Below are positions 25,132-37,208 of a stretch of DNA of 64,000 bases, piece by piece. The notes below the pieces were generated by a model. The model saw only the letters and a program-made list of their open reading frames with translations, did not search any database and was not told the origin of the DNA. The position numbers were made by a program, and so were the translations under genes. The stretch's first letter is position 1. Each line of letters begins with the position of its first letter. Source of the stretch: Pterois miles (Eukaryota > Chordata > Actinopteri > Perciformes > Scorpaenidae); the NCBI GenBank assembly GCA_947000775.1, contig CAMQGK010000247.1, forward strand, positions 720,122 through 784,121, read 5' to 3'.

Positions 25132-25430
25132 GGGGGCGGCAGTAGCTCAGTCCGTAAGGACTTGGGTTAGGACGCGGAGGACGCCGGTTCAAGTCCCCCA
25201 TGGGCCAAGACCAACTGGTTGCTGGAGAGGTGCCAGTTTACCTCTTGGGCACTGCCGAGGTGCCCCTGAGCAAGGCACCAAACCCCCAACTGCTCTGGGC
25301 GCTTGTCAGGAGCAGCCCCCTCACTCTGACATCTCTCCATTGACGCATGTATATGTACTGTGTGAACAACAGAGTGTAAAACTGAATTTCCCCACTGTGG
25401 GACTATTAAAGGAATATCTTCTTCTTCTTC
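25132..25430 (+). repeat. tRNA-derived SINE with TTC tail, near-complete copy
   Basis: It shows box A-like TAGCTCAGTCCGTAAGGA and box B-like GGTTCAAGTCCCC. The body is GTGCCAGTTTACCTCTTGGG and GAGCAAGGCACCAAACCCCC. The tail is GAATTTCCCCACTGTGGGAC, TATTAAAGGAATATC, then TTC repeats. It is the less disturbed of two family members in the window. The tail resembles the 3' end of the LINE at 29366. Confidence 0.88.
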
Positions 25431-25852
25431 TGCTTCAATACAGTTCGTCCTGAGGGGAACATGAATGTGACTACAGAATTTCAAAAGCTGTTGAGATATT
25501 TCAGGCATCCAGTAGGGATGGGCAGTTTGATACCTAAAGTAATAGAGTACTTAAAGATGTCGACGGCTGAGCCATCAGCTAGCAGCTAACAGCACTACAA
25601 CAGCAACAGCACTATCAGCGCTAACAGCGTTAACCTGGAGGGAAACAGGAAGGTGGGCGCTACACTTCTACGACGACACCGTAGGTTGGGAAGCATGAGC
25701 GTAGACGAGCAGTGGTGGTGATTAGCTAACCAGTGGGCCACACACACTGGTGCTGTGTCTCAGTTCACATACACCTGGACCTACACTTGCTATTTTGAGT
25801 GAATCGGATGTTGTACTCAAAACGGTCAAAGCATCTAGTGAGTGAATGCTGG

Positions 25853-25979
25853 ATGGCTGTGCCTCAGCAGTAGAGCGGGTCGTCCACTTATCAGAAGGTC
25901 AGTGATTCGATCCCCAGCTCCTCCAGTCCACAGGCTGAAGTGTCCTTGGGCAAGATACTGAACCCGAAATTGCCCCCCG

Positions 25980-26062
<83 letters not shown>

Positions 26063-26150
26063 GACAGGAAAAAGGCTCGCAAAGAGCTGTGAGTGTAAAA
26101 GACTTTGAGTGGTTGGAGGATGAGAAAGGTACTATAGCCTGTTTACCCTC
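25853..26150 (+). repeat. tRNA-related SINE with internal (TG)n and a foreign 22-bp segment
   Basis: The head has AGCAGTAGAGCGGGTCGTCC and box B-like GTGATTCGATCCCC. The body continues TGTCCTTGGGCAAGATACTG. The usual internal TG stretch has expanded to about 39 units at 25982-26061. The 3' part (AGACTTTGAGTGGTTGGA) matches the reverse complement of the elements at 43170 and 45291. A 22-base segment at 26068-26089 also occurs at 24152-24173. Confidence 0.8.
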
Positions 26151-28082
26151 AATGATCGCCATCCAACTTGTGAAAATGGAGGGCGAGGAAGCTGCACCGG
26201 TTGCGACTGAAACGGGGAACATCGAATTCCTCAACTAAACTGTAGTTGGATAGAGTCAATTATTGGGTTGATTCATTTGTCTGAAGTGAATTATTGCCAC
26301 TACAGTGTGATACCAGCTGATCTACCAAGCTTCTGGTAGACATTACTCTTCTATATTTTTACATAGTAAATAGTTGTTTGTTGCTATATTAATGCTCTGG
26401 ATATCATATAGAGAACCTTTAAAGATACTTGATTTGAGTATCGATACAAGCATCAGTTGGACTGATACCAAAAACTAGAGTGACCCATCTCATGTCAGAT
26501 TACAGTCTAGACACATGAACACTCTTCTCAGCGCTTGGTATCTTTGGATCGCTGCTACTGTTGTACATATCACAAATACCGTTTCTATTAGTCTAAAACA
26601 GAGGAAGGAAGCGCTGCGTGGTCCTGGTGGCCCACATCACAGGTGATCTTTACTAAACCAGGTAAATACATGAAGAAGTAGACTTACTGGATTCTGTTTC
26701 ACATAACTTCTATTAGTTAGGTCTTTAGGAGGATATGCCTTCGTTCCAGCACTGAATACCTATAGGTAAAAAGACAGCACTCACACAGATCTTTAGCACT
26801 AAGTAGACTCATCTCAGTTTCAGTGTCATCTCATTTATTCTGGCCTAACATTTCTATTGTTTACCATTAAAAACTGTCCCATGTTTTTTAATGTGCATGT
26901 GATTGTGTTCTTGAGGGAGAATAGTAAAGACGAATAGTTATTGTTTCGTAATTCATTTGGTGGTAATGAAGATGTATTGAGGAACCTTTTAATGATAAAA
27001 TCACCTCATAAATCATGTCGCACACCTCTCCACTGCACAATAATACATTTGGTGCTTTAAATATTAAAAACTATTGATATTGATGATTACGGTCCTGGTA
27101 TTATTTTATGGTACTTCTTCTACAGATATATTATCTAAACAACAGTATCAAGGATATACCATCACTGTCTAGACAGATGGAGACAATCACACAACATATT
27201 GAGCAAAGTTACGTTGTAGAGCTGAATTTGTACAAATGTCAGTGAGATTTTGAAAGAAGTTTCCTTCCCGGAAGTTTCTTTTCCACCCAGTCAGCACAAT
27301 CTATAATTGATGGTGAGACTTCCTCCCACATAGCATGAGACAAACTACCCAGTTAGGCCGCCAGAGAAAGGGTAGGAACTGCTGCCAGCTACACACACAA
27401 ACAAACAAACAGACGCACATATGCACAGGAAACGTCCATTCTGCTGACCAAGGGTTAAGCTTGGGTAAACACACTGTTGAGGACATGGGGGTGTAGCGAG
27501 GATGCAGAGCATGCGGGGTGACCAGACAGTTTAGTTTAACATGCAGAGATGGCTGATTTCTGCCTGACCTCTTTTTGTATTGAGGTAAAGTGACGTCGGC
27601 TGAAGGGCCAGAGGATAGAACGGCAGTGCTGGGCGGCAGAGAGCAGAAATAGATACAGGAGCAGTTACCACTTTGCACTTGACCTCCTTTTGTAGTAAAT
27701 AAACTTGTAGTGGCTAACGTGATATACGCAGGAGGAAGTGTTAAAAGTCTGTCGGCCTCTTTTACATTTTGCATCATTCTTTGCCTTCCCCCACTCATGC
27801 TTTGTCTGCGCACACACACACACACACACACACACATGCACACACACGCCGCTGCTGACAACAACCGTGTGGAATATTCCAGCACTCAGCATCATGACCG
27901 TCTCGCTAGCCAGTCGTGTCACACTCAAAGATTTATGGGGTACAAACCGTCACATGGGGGAGACGGAGCTGGACTCTAACGCTGCTTTACTGGGAGGGTG
28001 ATGATTAAGACTAAGTGTATGTTTTCTAGAAAAAAATATGTATGGGGGGGAAAATGCATAAATGGTAAATTGATAGTTAAGA
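26151..28082. other. upstream non-coding DNA, no gene recognised
   Basis: It contains a CA microsatellite at 27811-27835. The 194-codon open frame across 27301-27885 on the minus strand includes CA-repeat translation and shows no domain; I do not call it a gene. Confidence 0.45.
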
Positions 28083-28165
28083 GATTCAAGATCCAAGATG
28101 TTTATTGTTACACTGGTTATACAAGTAAAATCATGTAAAATACGTTCTGCTGGGAAGCTCCATTA
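28083..28165 (-). repeat. probable LINE 3'-terminal fragment
   Basis: On the minus strand it ends TGTAACAATAAACATCTTGG then ATCTTGAATC, a typical fish LINE 3' tail. No coding part remains. An ATT microsatellite follows at 28169-28190. Confidence 0.4.
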
Positions 28166-28190
28166 AAAACATTATTATTATTATTATTAT

Positions 28191-29365
28191 TAGCATTATT
28201 GTTAATAATGTTAATAATAATACTAATTTCAAAGATAATGATAAGTATATTTACAAATAATATACAATAATAAAAGGAAATACTTGGTCCAAAAGTATGT
28301 GTCCTAACTAAGTTAACTGAGTTAATAGTCATTTCACTGTTAACTATGAATGAAATGATCATTAATAATGTTTACTAATTATTAGTAATGCTTTAATTTC
28401 TGTAATTTTATCATTAGTTTGTGTAGCCTGAAACAATTAGTTAATACATTCTATGAGAGAGAGATAATTATATTCTGATTGTCTTAGTAAAGTATTTAAC
28501 TGTTTATTGTTGCACACATTATAATGTTTTATATACTATATTCAGTATCCATAAGTGATTACCAAATGATTTGTAAACCTTTCAGAAATTGTTGGTAAAC
28601 ATTATATAGATGGATGGACCAGAAACCAAATAACCATTGACAAAATAATAATTATCTAAATAATGTTAATAGATGCATTACAAAGTATTTATTAACCATT
28701 TAAAAAGGTTTTATAATCATCAGCTGCAACTTTATAACAGCCATCCAAATAATGTTGTGTAGACATTTAGAAATCTAAAAAAGTTTTTGCAAATATTATT
28801 TGCACTATTTCAAATATTGCATGTATTGTTGATGAATAATTCACAAATAATTTGCAATAAAAGTACTTTAAAAAGAAATTATAGCATTACAAATAGTTAG
28901 TGAACATTATTAATTATCATTTCATTGTTTGTTAAAAGTAAAATAACTATTAACTAAGTTTGATTCAATATACCATTAATAATAAGTGATGGTTATCATA
29001 AAGTGTTAACCCACACAGTGCTAAGGACACTGAGCCACTGAAGCAAATAACTCTGGATTTGGCTACGAGTGCATTTTACAACCTTTAGGACTTTATAATT
29101 ATTTTCATTATATTAAAAAAGGATTATTAGAGTGTTCGTTCTGCGGAGTTAATTCACCTTTAAACAATGATCTGCTGTGTCTCTTTCTCAATGTAAGTCT
29201 ATGAGAAAAAGTCTTTTTGGGCCCAATGGCATCACGTGACGGACACAGAAGGTGCAGTACCACTGTTTGGCCACTGCGACCATGTTGGGATCAACGACCG
29301 GCACACTTCCTGGGTACTTGGCTTAGACGACGTTTCATTAAATAATGCATGTCCAAAAATGCTTT
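28191..29365. other. AT-rich non-coding DNA, repeat-like
   Basis: Between about 28280 and 29000 short phrases such as TTAATAATG, AACATTAT and TTATTAACCATTTA recur irregularly. This suggests a decayed AT-rich repeat. No gene is visible. Confidence 0.4.
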
Positions 29366-30480
29366 TATCCGAATGAGAATCATACTTTAATGTCACAGGG
29401 TGAAATTTGTTTTCACAGTCGGGTCTTTATATTTAACATGCAGACATTACATTTTAAACAAGTAAGTAAATACTCACATGAACAAACTGACATTAACACA
29501 AAAAACAGTCACAGCAAGCAGAAAGACAACCATACAACAGACAGTGCTATCTTCTCGCCAGGTTGTTAAGGGCGGTGACGGCAGATAGAATGAAACTTTT
29601 TTTAAGACAGACTTTTTTGTAAGTGATTTGTCTGAACCTGATACCAGAAGCGAGGAGTGTGAAACCTGGGAAAAGGGGGTGGAGTGAGGCCTGTGCTCTT
29701 GTCTGTGCTTTGCAGGTGATGGTGGTGTCAACCAGATCTATTAGATTAGGGGCGGGGAGGCCGATTATTTTTGAGCAGGTTAGGGTGACTTTTATGAGCT
29801 TGTTTCTGTTGTTACTGGGGAGCAATGTGAAATAGCAGAGGGCACAGTAAAGAGGAATGGATTGAATGATACTACGACACAGGAGGAGCAGAAGGTGGGG
29901 TGACATAAAGTCTCTGTTGGCAGCTCTCCTGGATGTCCACGGTGAAGTTGGCTGAAGGTGAGCTTGTTGTCGATGGTGATGCCGAGGTATTTAAAGCTAT
30001 CAGCTATCTCTACTGGTTGGTTGTTGATGAGTGTGGGATTGTTTGGAGTAATTTTGCTGCGGGTGTCCTCTCTGGCTGCACGGTGGTGTAGTGGTTAGCG
30101 CTGTCGCCTCACAGCAAGAGGGTCGCAGGTTCGATTCCGGGTTGGGACTCTTCTGTGTGGAGTTTGCATGTTCTCCCCGTGTAAGCGTGGGTTTTCTCCG
30201 GGTACTCCGGTTTCCTCCCACAGTCCAAAGACATGCAGTTTAGGTTAATTGATGACTCTAAATGTCCCGTAGGTGTGGATGTGAGTGTGAATGGTTGTCT
30301 GTCTCTATGTTGTCTGTCTCTATGTGCCCTGTGATGGACTGGCGACCTGTCCAGGGTGAACCCCGCCTTCACCCAATGCCAGCTGGGATCGGCTCCAGCC
30401 CCCCCGCGACCCCTAACGGGATAAGCGGTTGACGATGGATGGATGGTGTCTTCTCTTGAAATATTGAAAATGATGCACAA
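29366..30480 (-). mobile_element. LINE fragment: reverse transcriptase C-terminus, split by a SINE
   Basis: The minus strand encodes NNQPVEIADSFKYLGITIDN just downstream of the SINE at 30074-30444. In another frame it continues SIIQSIPLYCALCYFTLLPS, RNKLIKVTLTCSKI, FTLLASGIRFRQ and KKSFILSAVTALNNLARR, with a stop at 29547. These are the C-terminal blocks of a non-LTR retrotransposon polymerase. At least one frameshift separates them. The 3' UTR ends in ACAAATTTCACCCTGTGAC, ATTAAAG. The element is probably L2/CR1-like and is clearly inactive. The upstream end near 30480 is not well defined. Confidence 0.75.
30074..30444 (+). repeat. full tRNA-derived SINE inside the LINE, with target-site duplication
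   Basis: Head GGCTGCACGGTGGTGTAGTG, box A-like GTAGTGGTTAGC and box B GCAGGTTCGATTCC are intact. The body ends CGACCCCTAACGGGATAAGC, GGTTGACGATGGATGGAT. Flanking 12-bp repeats GGTGTCCTCTCT (30062-30073) and GGTGTCTTCTCT (30445-30456) differ at one base. The tail resembles the 3' end of the Rex3 copy near 52975-53012. Confidence 0.92.
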
Positions 30481-31893
30481 TAGCTATTTACGCTTCATAT
30501 TTCCTCACTTCAAAAAGTGCAGAAAATTTCAGTTCAGCTTTAATGTTTTCCTGCTTCTAACTGCAAAGTTTACTTTGAGACTCTCTCCAGCTGCTCTACT
30601 AACGCTGTTATACGCAGCTTCTCCTAATACTGTATGTTGATTTCCAAAGTTATTTTAGGATTGCTACCAAATAATTTAAGTATTTAGGCGATACAGAAAT
30701 ACGGACGTAAGCAGCGTACAGTGTTTCCCTTTGTTGCCCCTCAGGCCCTGACAGAGATGCTACGCAGGCTTCATGATGCTCTGAGTTCATTGAGTAAATT
30801 TGTCTGCTTAAAAGCTTGTAAATTCAGAAACTCATTTCTCTGCCGGAGTTCAAAGCATTTCGATGGAGCTATGCGAGATGAATCCATGGGAGCTGTCATT
30901 GCTCTAAGTTGTTTTTTTTTTTTCAGTTGCTAGGCCTCTGTCTGTCTGTCCCCAGAACTTTCTCCTCTCTGTATTATTATTTATTTAAAAGTTCATCTAC
31001 AGTGTATCTCTGCCTTGTTGCTGAGGTCTCCCTTGCAGATTCTGGATCTCAGAAGGTTTAACCAGGTTAAATATAGATTTTACAAAAAAGAAAGCGTTCC
31101 CTTTGCCTTTTGTCTTTTAACTAGGAAGCTTATTGATTCCCCAGGACACAAAGATGTCAAACTGTGGACGAGCTTGTGAAGAATAAATCTTTTCTCGGCG
31201 TCTTGAGACTTCACGTCAAACCATATTACACTGACTCTTCTGGGGAGTCCCCCCCCCCCGGAGTATATGCATTAACACACGCAAACACAGGCGCACTTTA
31301 CAGGGCATAAATGACACATAAGATTTGTGCAAAAAAGTGGATTAGATTAGATTACAGAGCAAGACCAAGTGAAGAGGAAGGAAAAAGAGCAGAGAGGAGG
31401 AACGGGAGTGAAAGAGAGTCGGCTCAAAAAGCAGCTCGCTCCAAGGGAAGTACGACTACACCTCTCACGACGAGACACGAAGCGAATGTGTGCGTCTGTC
31501 TGCCGCCCGCACGATACAAAGACATCCATGAGAACGAAATTTGTTTTGACTCCCAGTCTCACCCATGCTCACTCGTCCGTTTTACAACCCCCCCAACTCC
31601 CATATCAGAGTGATTGACTTTTACGGAAATAAGGCGGCAACATCACACAACATCACACATCCCTGACGGGGAGTGAAAGCCTATGTCTTTCCTCCCCCTC
31701 TCCTCTGCCTCTGGGGTTTTAAAGGAGTTGGGGGGGTTGAAGGGTGGTGGAGTTTTGGGGGTTGAGCTGACGTCCAGACTTGGCGTGATGGACGTTTCTA
31801 TAAGAGATATGGAAACATGGAGCGTGACGGACATTTCTATTATAGAAATATTTCACTGCCTGCTACCCAGCCTGTGGTGTTGACACAGAGAGA

Positions 31894-31940
<47 letters not shown>

Positions 31941-32668
31941 TGCTGTGTTATAGTGGATGGCAACTGGGACAAAATAGGGAAAATAACACCGCTATTCATA
32001 CAAGCTCCTTTATTTTTCTCATCACAGTATACCATCTTTGTCTCATCTGTCTCTGTCTCGTTTCTGAAGCAGAGTCTCTCACTGTCTGTCTGTCTATCTC
32101 TGTCTCTGCAGTGTGGCGGTTATGCCGGAATAATAGACACCGCTGATTTAAATCTCCTCCATCGGCCTCGCGGTGCTCCAATTGTCACTCCCCTGCAGAG
32201 GGAAGTGAACATGTGAGATGCCATGGATGATCCTCTGTGGCGAAGCAATGTATGGTTACGTAATGCGTTTAGTATTCAGAGAGGAGAAAGGGAAAAGAAG
32301 AGAACGGGGACAGAGAAAAGACGGGAAGCGCTGGTAGAAAGAGTCAGAGCTACATGAAAGAGTTGAGAAAATGAGAGCGAGGGCTACAGCGGAAATGTAT
32401 CATGGAAGTATTTGTTTTTTTCTAATTATTGTTGTGCTTTTTATGGTCAAATTAAAACTGTAGGTATGAAGAAAGGAATGTGCTAGAATAATTATATATA
32501 ATGCATATGGTGCTTCACATAGCTCTCACCTCACAGTCCATTCAGTAGCTGTTCTGGAGGAAACGGCGGCTAAATGGACCTTGAAGTGAAATCGTTTTGT
32601 CAACTGTTCCCAAGGTCACGAATGAACTGGGAAGCTCAGCTATATTACATGTGTTTTTTCAGTATTTT
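30481..32668. other. non-coding DNA with GA microsatellite
   Basis: A GA run with a few interruptions spans about 31887-31937. A C9 run lies at about 31251-31259. No gene is recognised. Confidence 0.45.
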
Positions 32669-32760
32669 TTAGGGCTGTCAAAGTTAATGCGATAACACGT
32701 TAATGAAAATTTGTTTTAACGTCACTAATTTATTTAACGCAACCAATCCTTTGAGGTTCA
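32669..32760 (+). repeat. hAT-like MITE end fragment
   Basis: It starts TTAGGGCTGTCAAAGTTAAT and contains GCGATAACACGTTAATG, as in the element at 40255-40888. Only one terminus is recognisable. Confidence 0.5.
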
Positions 32761-32907
32761 TTTGGTGTCTTGCCCTTTTGGTCTTTGTAGTAATTCACAG
32801 AAAAGCTAAGATTAGAGAGAAATCCAAAAAAATACATACTTTTTTTGAAGTGGAATATATTTTGATTTACAATAACAAGCTTCCAACTTTGTGGCACAAG
32901 TTAAGTT

Positions 32908-33582
32908 AAAGGGATAGTTTGGGTGTTTTGAAGTAGGGTTGCATGAGCTACTTTTGCATAGTCATGGTAGTCAAGTCCACAGGCTCCGTCTTTTACATGC
33001 TTCCCATTCATTGTCTGTGAAAACAGTCTTGCAATGCATTCTGGTAGCATGGTGATGCAATCTTAGAAATGGACCGTCAAGTCGCCTGCTCCTCATTTGC
33101 ATAAAGCTGAGGTATAGACTACTTTATGCAAATCAGGGCTGTCGGTCACGACTTGCTGCCTCTGGAAACTCCCAAGAAACTTTTAAACTAATTGTTGTCA
33201 ATACAAAATAAAGACAGATTCACTGACTGCATGGCTTATGTCTCACATAAAATGTTTTCAGAAGCACTATTTCCATAATATAAGTGAAGAAACAAGCCGC
33301 CATGTTGTTTCCGATTTGAAAGCTTGGAGGAGCAGCCCACAAGGGCAAGCTTGCATCCAATCAGATGCCTTGTGTCTAATGGCAGCCCACCAAGCATCCA
33401 ATACTTGGGAAGTGAGGCAATCCCTTGCAATATAAAACGCCTCTGTAGACATGTATAACCTACAGTAGATGATGATCGGCATACCCTCAGCTTGGAGAAA
33501 CACACAGGAGTACCGACACAGGAGCAAAACGATGTACTGCTGTGGATGGGGGCAGCAGCAAAATATGTTTTAGACACCTAAA
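32908..33582 (-). repeat. repeat family A, long copy 2
   Basis: The ends match other family copies in reverse: AAAGGGATAGTTTGGGTGTT on one side, and CTACAGTAGATGATGATCGG to GGGGGCAGCAGCAAAATATG on the other. Compared with the short copies it carries about 450-470 extra bases (about 32985-33450). The extra part could be either a longer family member or a nested insertion. Confidence 0.65.
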
Positions 33583-34049
33583 TAAATCAACATAAGTTTA
33601 AATATACACCATATTATGAATATTTTCGCCATTTTACCTTGTAGTGAGACAAATAAATGTTTCCGATGTGAAACTGAAGCCATTATCTGTGCTCTCGCCA
33701 AAGCAGCCAAACTCCTGTAAACCTGTAATTTTACCTTGCAGAATACAGACGTTGCTTGTCTACCACTGCCTTCATCGGTTAGATTGTTTGTGTTGTGTGA
33801 CTTTGGTTAGTTTGGATTCACCAAAATCAAACATTAGCACAAACTAACCAATCAAGGCAGTGGTAGAGCAGTAATCCTCATGTTTTGAGAGGTAAAATTA
33901 TATATATATATATTTTGTTTTTTTCCAATGGACTCTGGTCGCTTTGGTGAGAACATAGATGGATATAACAGCTTTAGTAATCTGCCGGAAAGGGCTGTCT
34001 GACATTAAGTTAAAGTTAATATTCTAAATATAGCATACACTTAAACTGA
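33583..34049. other. non-coding DNA, no gene recognised
   Basis: A short AT run occurs at about 33900-33912. No other feature was seen. Confidence 0.45.
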
Positions 34050-34266
34050 TATAGATTTTTTTCCAGGTAGGTCTTTTGTTCAGGTGGCTAAAATACATTT
34101 TGCTGCTGCCCCCGTCCACAGCAGTACATTGCTTTGCTCCTGTCCTGGTACTCCTGTCTGTTTCTCTAAACTGGAGGTGTGTTAACTGCCATCTGTTGTA
34201 GGTAATATACTGACTATGGATAAGTACCTCATACACCCCCATCCCAAAACACACAAACTATCCCTT
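34050..34266 (+). repeat. repeat family A, copy 3
   Basis: It contains AGGTGGCTAAAATACATTTT, TCCACAGCAGTACATTGC, CTGTCTGTTTCTC, GACTATGGATAAGTACCTCA and AAACTATCCCTTA, in the family order. Confidence 0.78.
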
Positions 34267-34901
34267 AAACAACCATTTAGTGGAAAACCTTCCCAGAGGG
34301 GCAAATCTTAATATTCACATAAATCACATACAGTTGTAATGTGTGGTTGTCCACCTACTTTTGGCCACAAAGTGCGTTTACTTAGATATTTGAATGATGT
34401 ATTAAAATTAGATTAAAGGTAAAAAAGGAATTGAATTTTTAAAATGAATTAATAATGTATTCATTTTATAATGGCATTATAAATTTAAAATGGCTTTAAA
34501 TTTTTAAATACATTTTTCATTCATTTACTCAGTCGTTTTGCATTTCAGAGTAAAAGTCTTTATAAAATGAATTTTGCAGTTTCATGTAGAATTTTGAAGA
34601 AAACACATTGAATTGGCTCATGTATTGATCTTTTAATTTAATTTTAGTTTTGTTTAATGTATTATTTAAATCAATTTAATTTACTAATTAATGGTTCTTT
34701 TTTTAAAAAATATATCAGTCCACTGATTGATTTTAATTAAACACTGAAAAAGTCTATGAATAAAAGCTGCGTGGCAGAATAAAGACTCTGTAGGTAAAAT
34801 GAGGTAAAGGTGTGAGATCAGTTGAGAACAGTGCAGTGTTGATGGTGTGAAGTGTACATCAGAAAATTACTGCCATCACCTGACGGAGCACTTCTCTAAA
34901 A
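34267..34901. other. AT-rich non-coding DNA
   Basis: No gene or recognised repeat. Confidence 0.4.
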
Positions 34902-34902
34902 G

Positions 34903-34942
<40 letters not shown>

Positions 34943-34945
34943 CAA

Positions 34946-34980
<35 letters not shown>

Positions 34981-34987
34981 TCTGAGC
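34902..34987. repeat. inverted (CA)17 / (TG)16.5 hairpin with 8-bp loop
   Basis: CA repeats at 34905-34938 are followed by an 8-base spacer AAAACAAA and TG repeats at 34947-34979. Outer bases GCTCA and TGAGC extend the inverted symmetry. It can form a near-perfect cruciform with arms of about 35 bp. Confidence 0.92.
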
Positions 34988-35850
34988 AGGCAGTAGGCCA
35001 AAGAGGGTTTTAACACACTTAATGGGATTTCACACTCCGAAGTACACACACATACACACTCTCGGACACACACTAATGTTGAAGATAAACATGTCTGAAA
35101 GCTGTGTGTGATCCCAGACAAATAAACACACACACCCACACATGCACACTCTGATATAAAAGGATTTGTCAGGCTCCCACATTGTACACATGCAAAACTA
35201 ATGGACTCCAATATCCACACAGTCACATTACTGTTACTCACTCATTTCCAAAAGACGAGGCTTTACACACCTGCCAGAATGGAAACACAGGCAGCTGCAT
35301 CATCTGTGCAAATATGCCATTATGTCTGTGCTACAGTGGTCACTGTGACCTGTTACTCTTCAGGTGGTGTTAAAGGAGTACTCCACTGCAAATCTAGCTT
35401 TTCAGTATAAAATACGTGACGCCTGAAGGCTTTGAGAAGTTTGTAACTTTCTTTTTTTTTGACAGCTGTGGTATATAGGAATTCACAGTAGTTACTATAG
35501 ATCCCACCGATGAGTCATGGCTAAAAAAAAAAAAAAAGTGTCAAAACTTTTCAAACTACTCCTGCACCATAATCCATTTCTCCACTGTTGATCTGTACAT
35601 TCAGTTTGCTGTAAACCCTCATCCCTGGGAAAAGTTTCCATAAACATTTTGACTTTTTGTCCCAGACTCGGTCACTGTTGGAATCCACCATAAAAGCCAA
35701 AGCACACCAGCATTTTCAACAGCAATAGCTCTGACTAAAACCAATGTGCCTTTTTCACAGCAGCCATGTTGACATGTCATGTCAGGGTAAACACAGGTAT
35801 AATTAAGAGAACAAATAATCACAGACCTGTCCGTTTCACACCCAACTTCT
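34988..35850. other. non-coding DNA, no gene recognised
   Basis: Short CA runs are scattered up to 35145. An A15 run lies at about 35523-35537. Confidence 0.45.
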
Positions 35851-36185
35851 CAAATACCGCCGCTTGGTCAGTGCCCCTCAGTACCAGAAACCGACACACA
35901 GGGTACCCTTCTTGCATTACTTTTGGACAGACCAGGGACGGCGTGTCAATAATTGCTCATTACATGCATAGTGTCCTTTCCAAATAAACTTCTGTTTTCA
36001 TAGAAGTTGGTTTTAGGCAACACGACCACGTGGTTGACCTTAACTTCACTGCAACTCATGTGACTCACAGGACTCACGATACCGGCAAGTCACATGACAC
36101 AACTTTATTTGGGACACGGCCACCAGTCTTCTGGTTGAAAGTTGTTTGACCCATAAACCACCCCTCGCGCTATTAATACTATGTA
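35851..36185 (+). repeat. dispersed repeat, plus-strand member of an inverted pair
   Basis: CAAATACCGCCGCTTGGTCA, GTGCCC, a GTTTTAGGCAACAC phrase, CTGGTTGAAAGT and CGCTATTAATAC recur in the same order in the reverse complement of 41378-41790. Confidence 0.7.
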
Positions 36186-37175
36186 ACTTGCTCCGACTGT
36201 CGAATAACGTCGCTCAGTTTACATTGGAGTTAGTTGAAAGCCCGGTTCGTCACTGTTGTTGGGGTGCCTCTGTGTGTTGGTTTCCGATGCCACGCTTTTC
36301 GATGGGAACGGCAGTATTGGACGTGTTATAAACAGCATGGTTTTCAGTCAGTCGTGTGACAGCAGTGGAACGTACAAACAAGTTGTTGGTTGTGTTAACT
36401 GTCTAGCAACTGAGAGCACATGTAGTCACTGCATCACCATGAGCACCACCATCCAGCACCACCTATTTCACAAGGGTGCAAATTAATATGACTGCGCTAC
36501 CTTCTGTGCTACGGCTGTGAATCAAAGCTGACTAAAGCTGCCACTCTCTGCAAAAAGCAAACTTTTCAGAGCCACCTTTCAAGCCTGCAGGAGACGGTGA
36601 GTATTTGATACTCAGAAGATTGATTTTTTTCTGTGAATTATTCCTCTAAGAGCACATTTGTTTTGACAAACAATACTCAAAATGGGTGTGTTATGGATTA
36701 GTCTAATGCTTCTCCAGAAAGTAGCTCTGGGAATGGACTGAATCGTAAAACAAGCAGCTCTACTGTAGTTATCTGTTGTCTTCAGAGCTTGCAGTGAAAT
36801 ATGGGACCTCTACAGTGAGAGAGTGAGTGAGAACGAGAGAGAGATATTTCCTAGTAATAGAAAGCAGAGCTTATGTGCTCTGTTAGCTGGACCGTGTTAT
36901 GGCCTGTCTGAAAACTTTTGCAAAGTTTGGCTTTGGAACTTCACCAGACAAATGACCAGGGCTACATACCATAACTCAGAGGAAAGCATCTCTCGCTCTC
37001 TCTTTCTATTTCTACAGTATCTGTCATGCACACACATGCACACACACAAACACACACACTGGCAGCAGCTGAAGAAGCATCACTCAGACACCTCAAGCTG
37101 TTCATTTCCCTCCTGTCTTGATACATGCAGCCAACTGTAAAATGTTATAAAAGCAAGCACCCGTGTGTCCGCTGA

Positions 37176-37208
<33 letters not shown>

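Noticed and set aside
25132..25215. Possible tRNA gene (good box A and box B)
   Set aside because: No acceptor stem closes, and the sequence continues into a SINE body and tail shared with 7297-7647.
25899..26234. Open frames rich in Thr-His
   Set aside because: They are translations of the TG microsatellite inside a SINE.
27301..27885. 194-codon open frame on the minus strand
   Set aside because: It includes translated CA repeats, has no domain, no splice-site support and no homology that I recognise.
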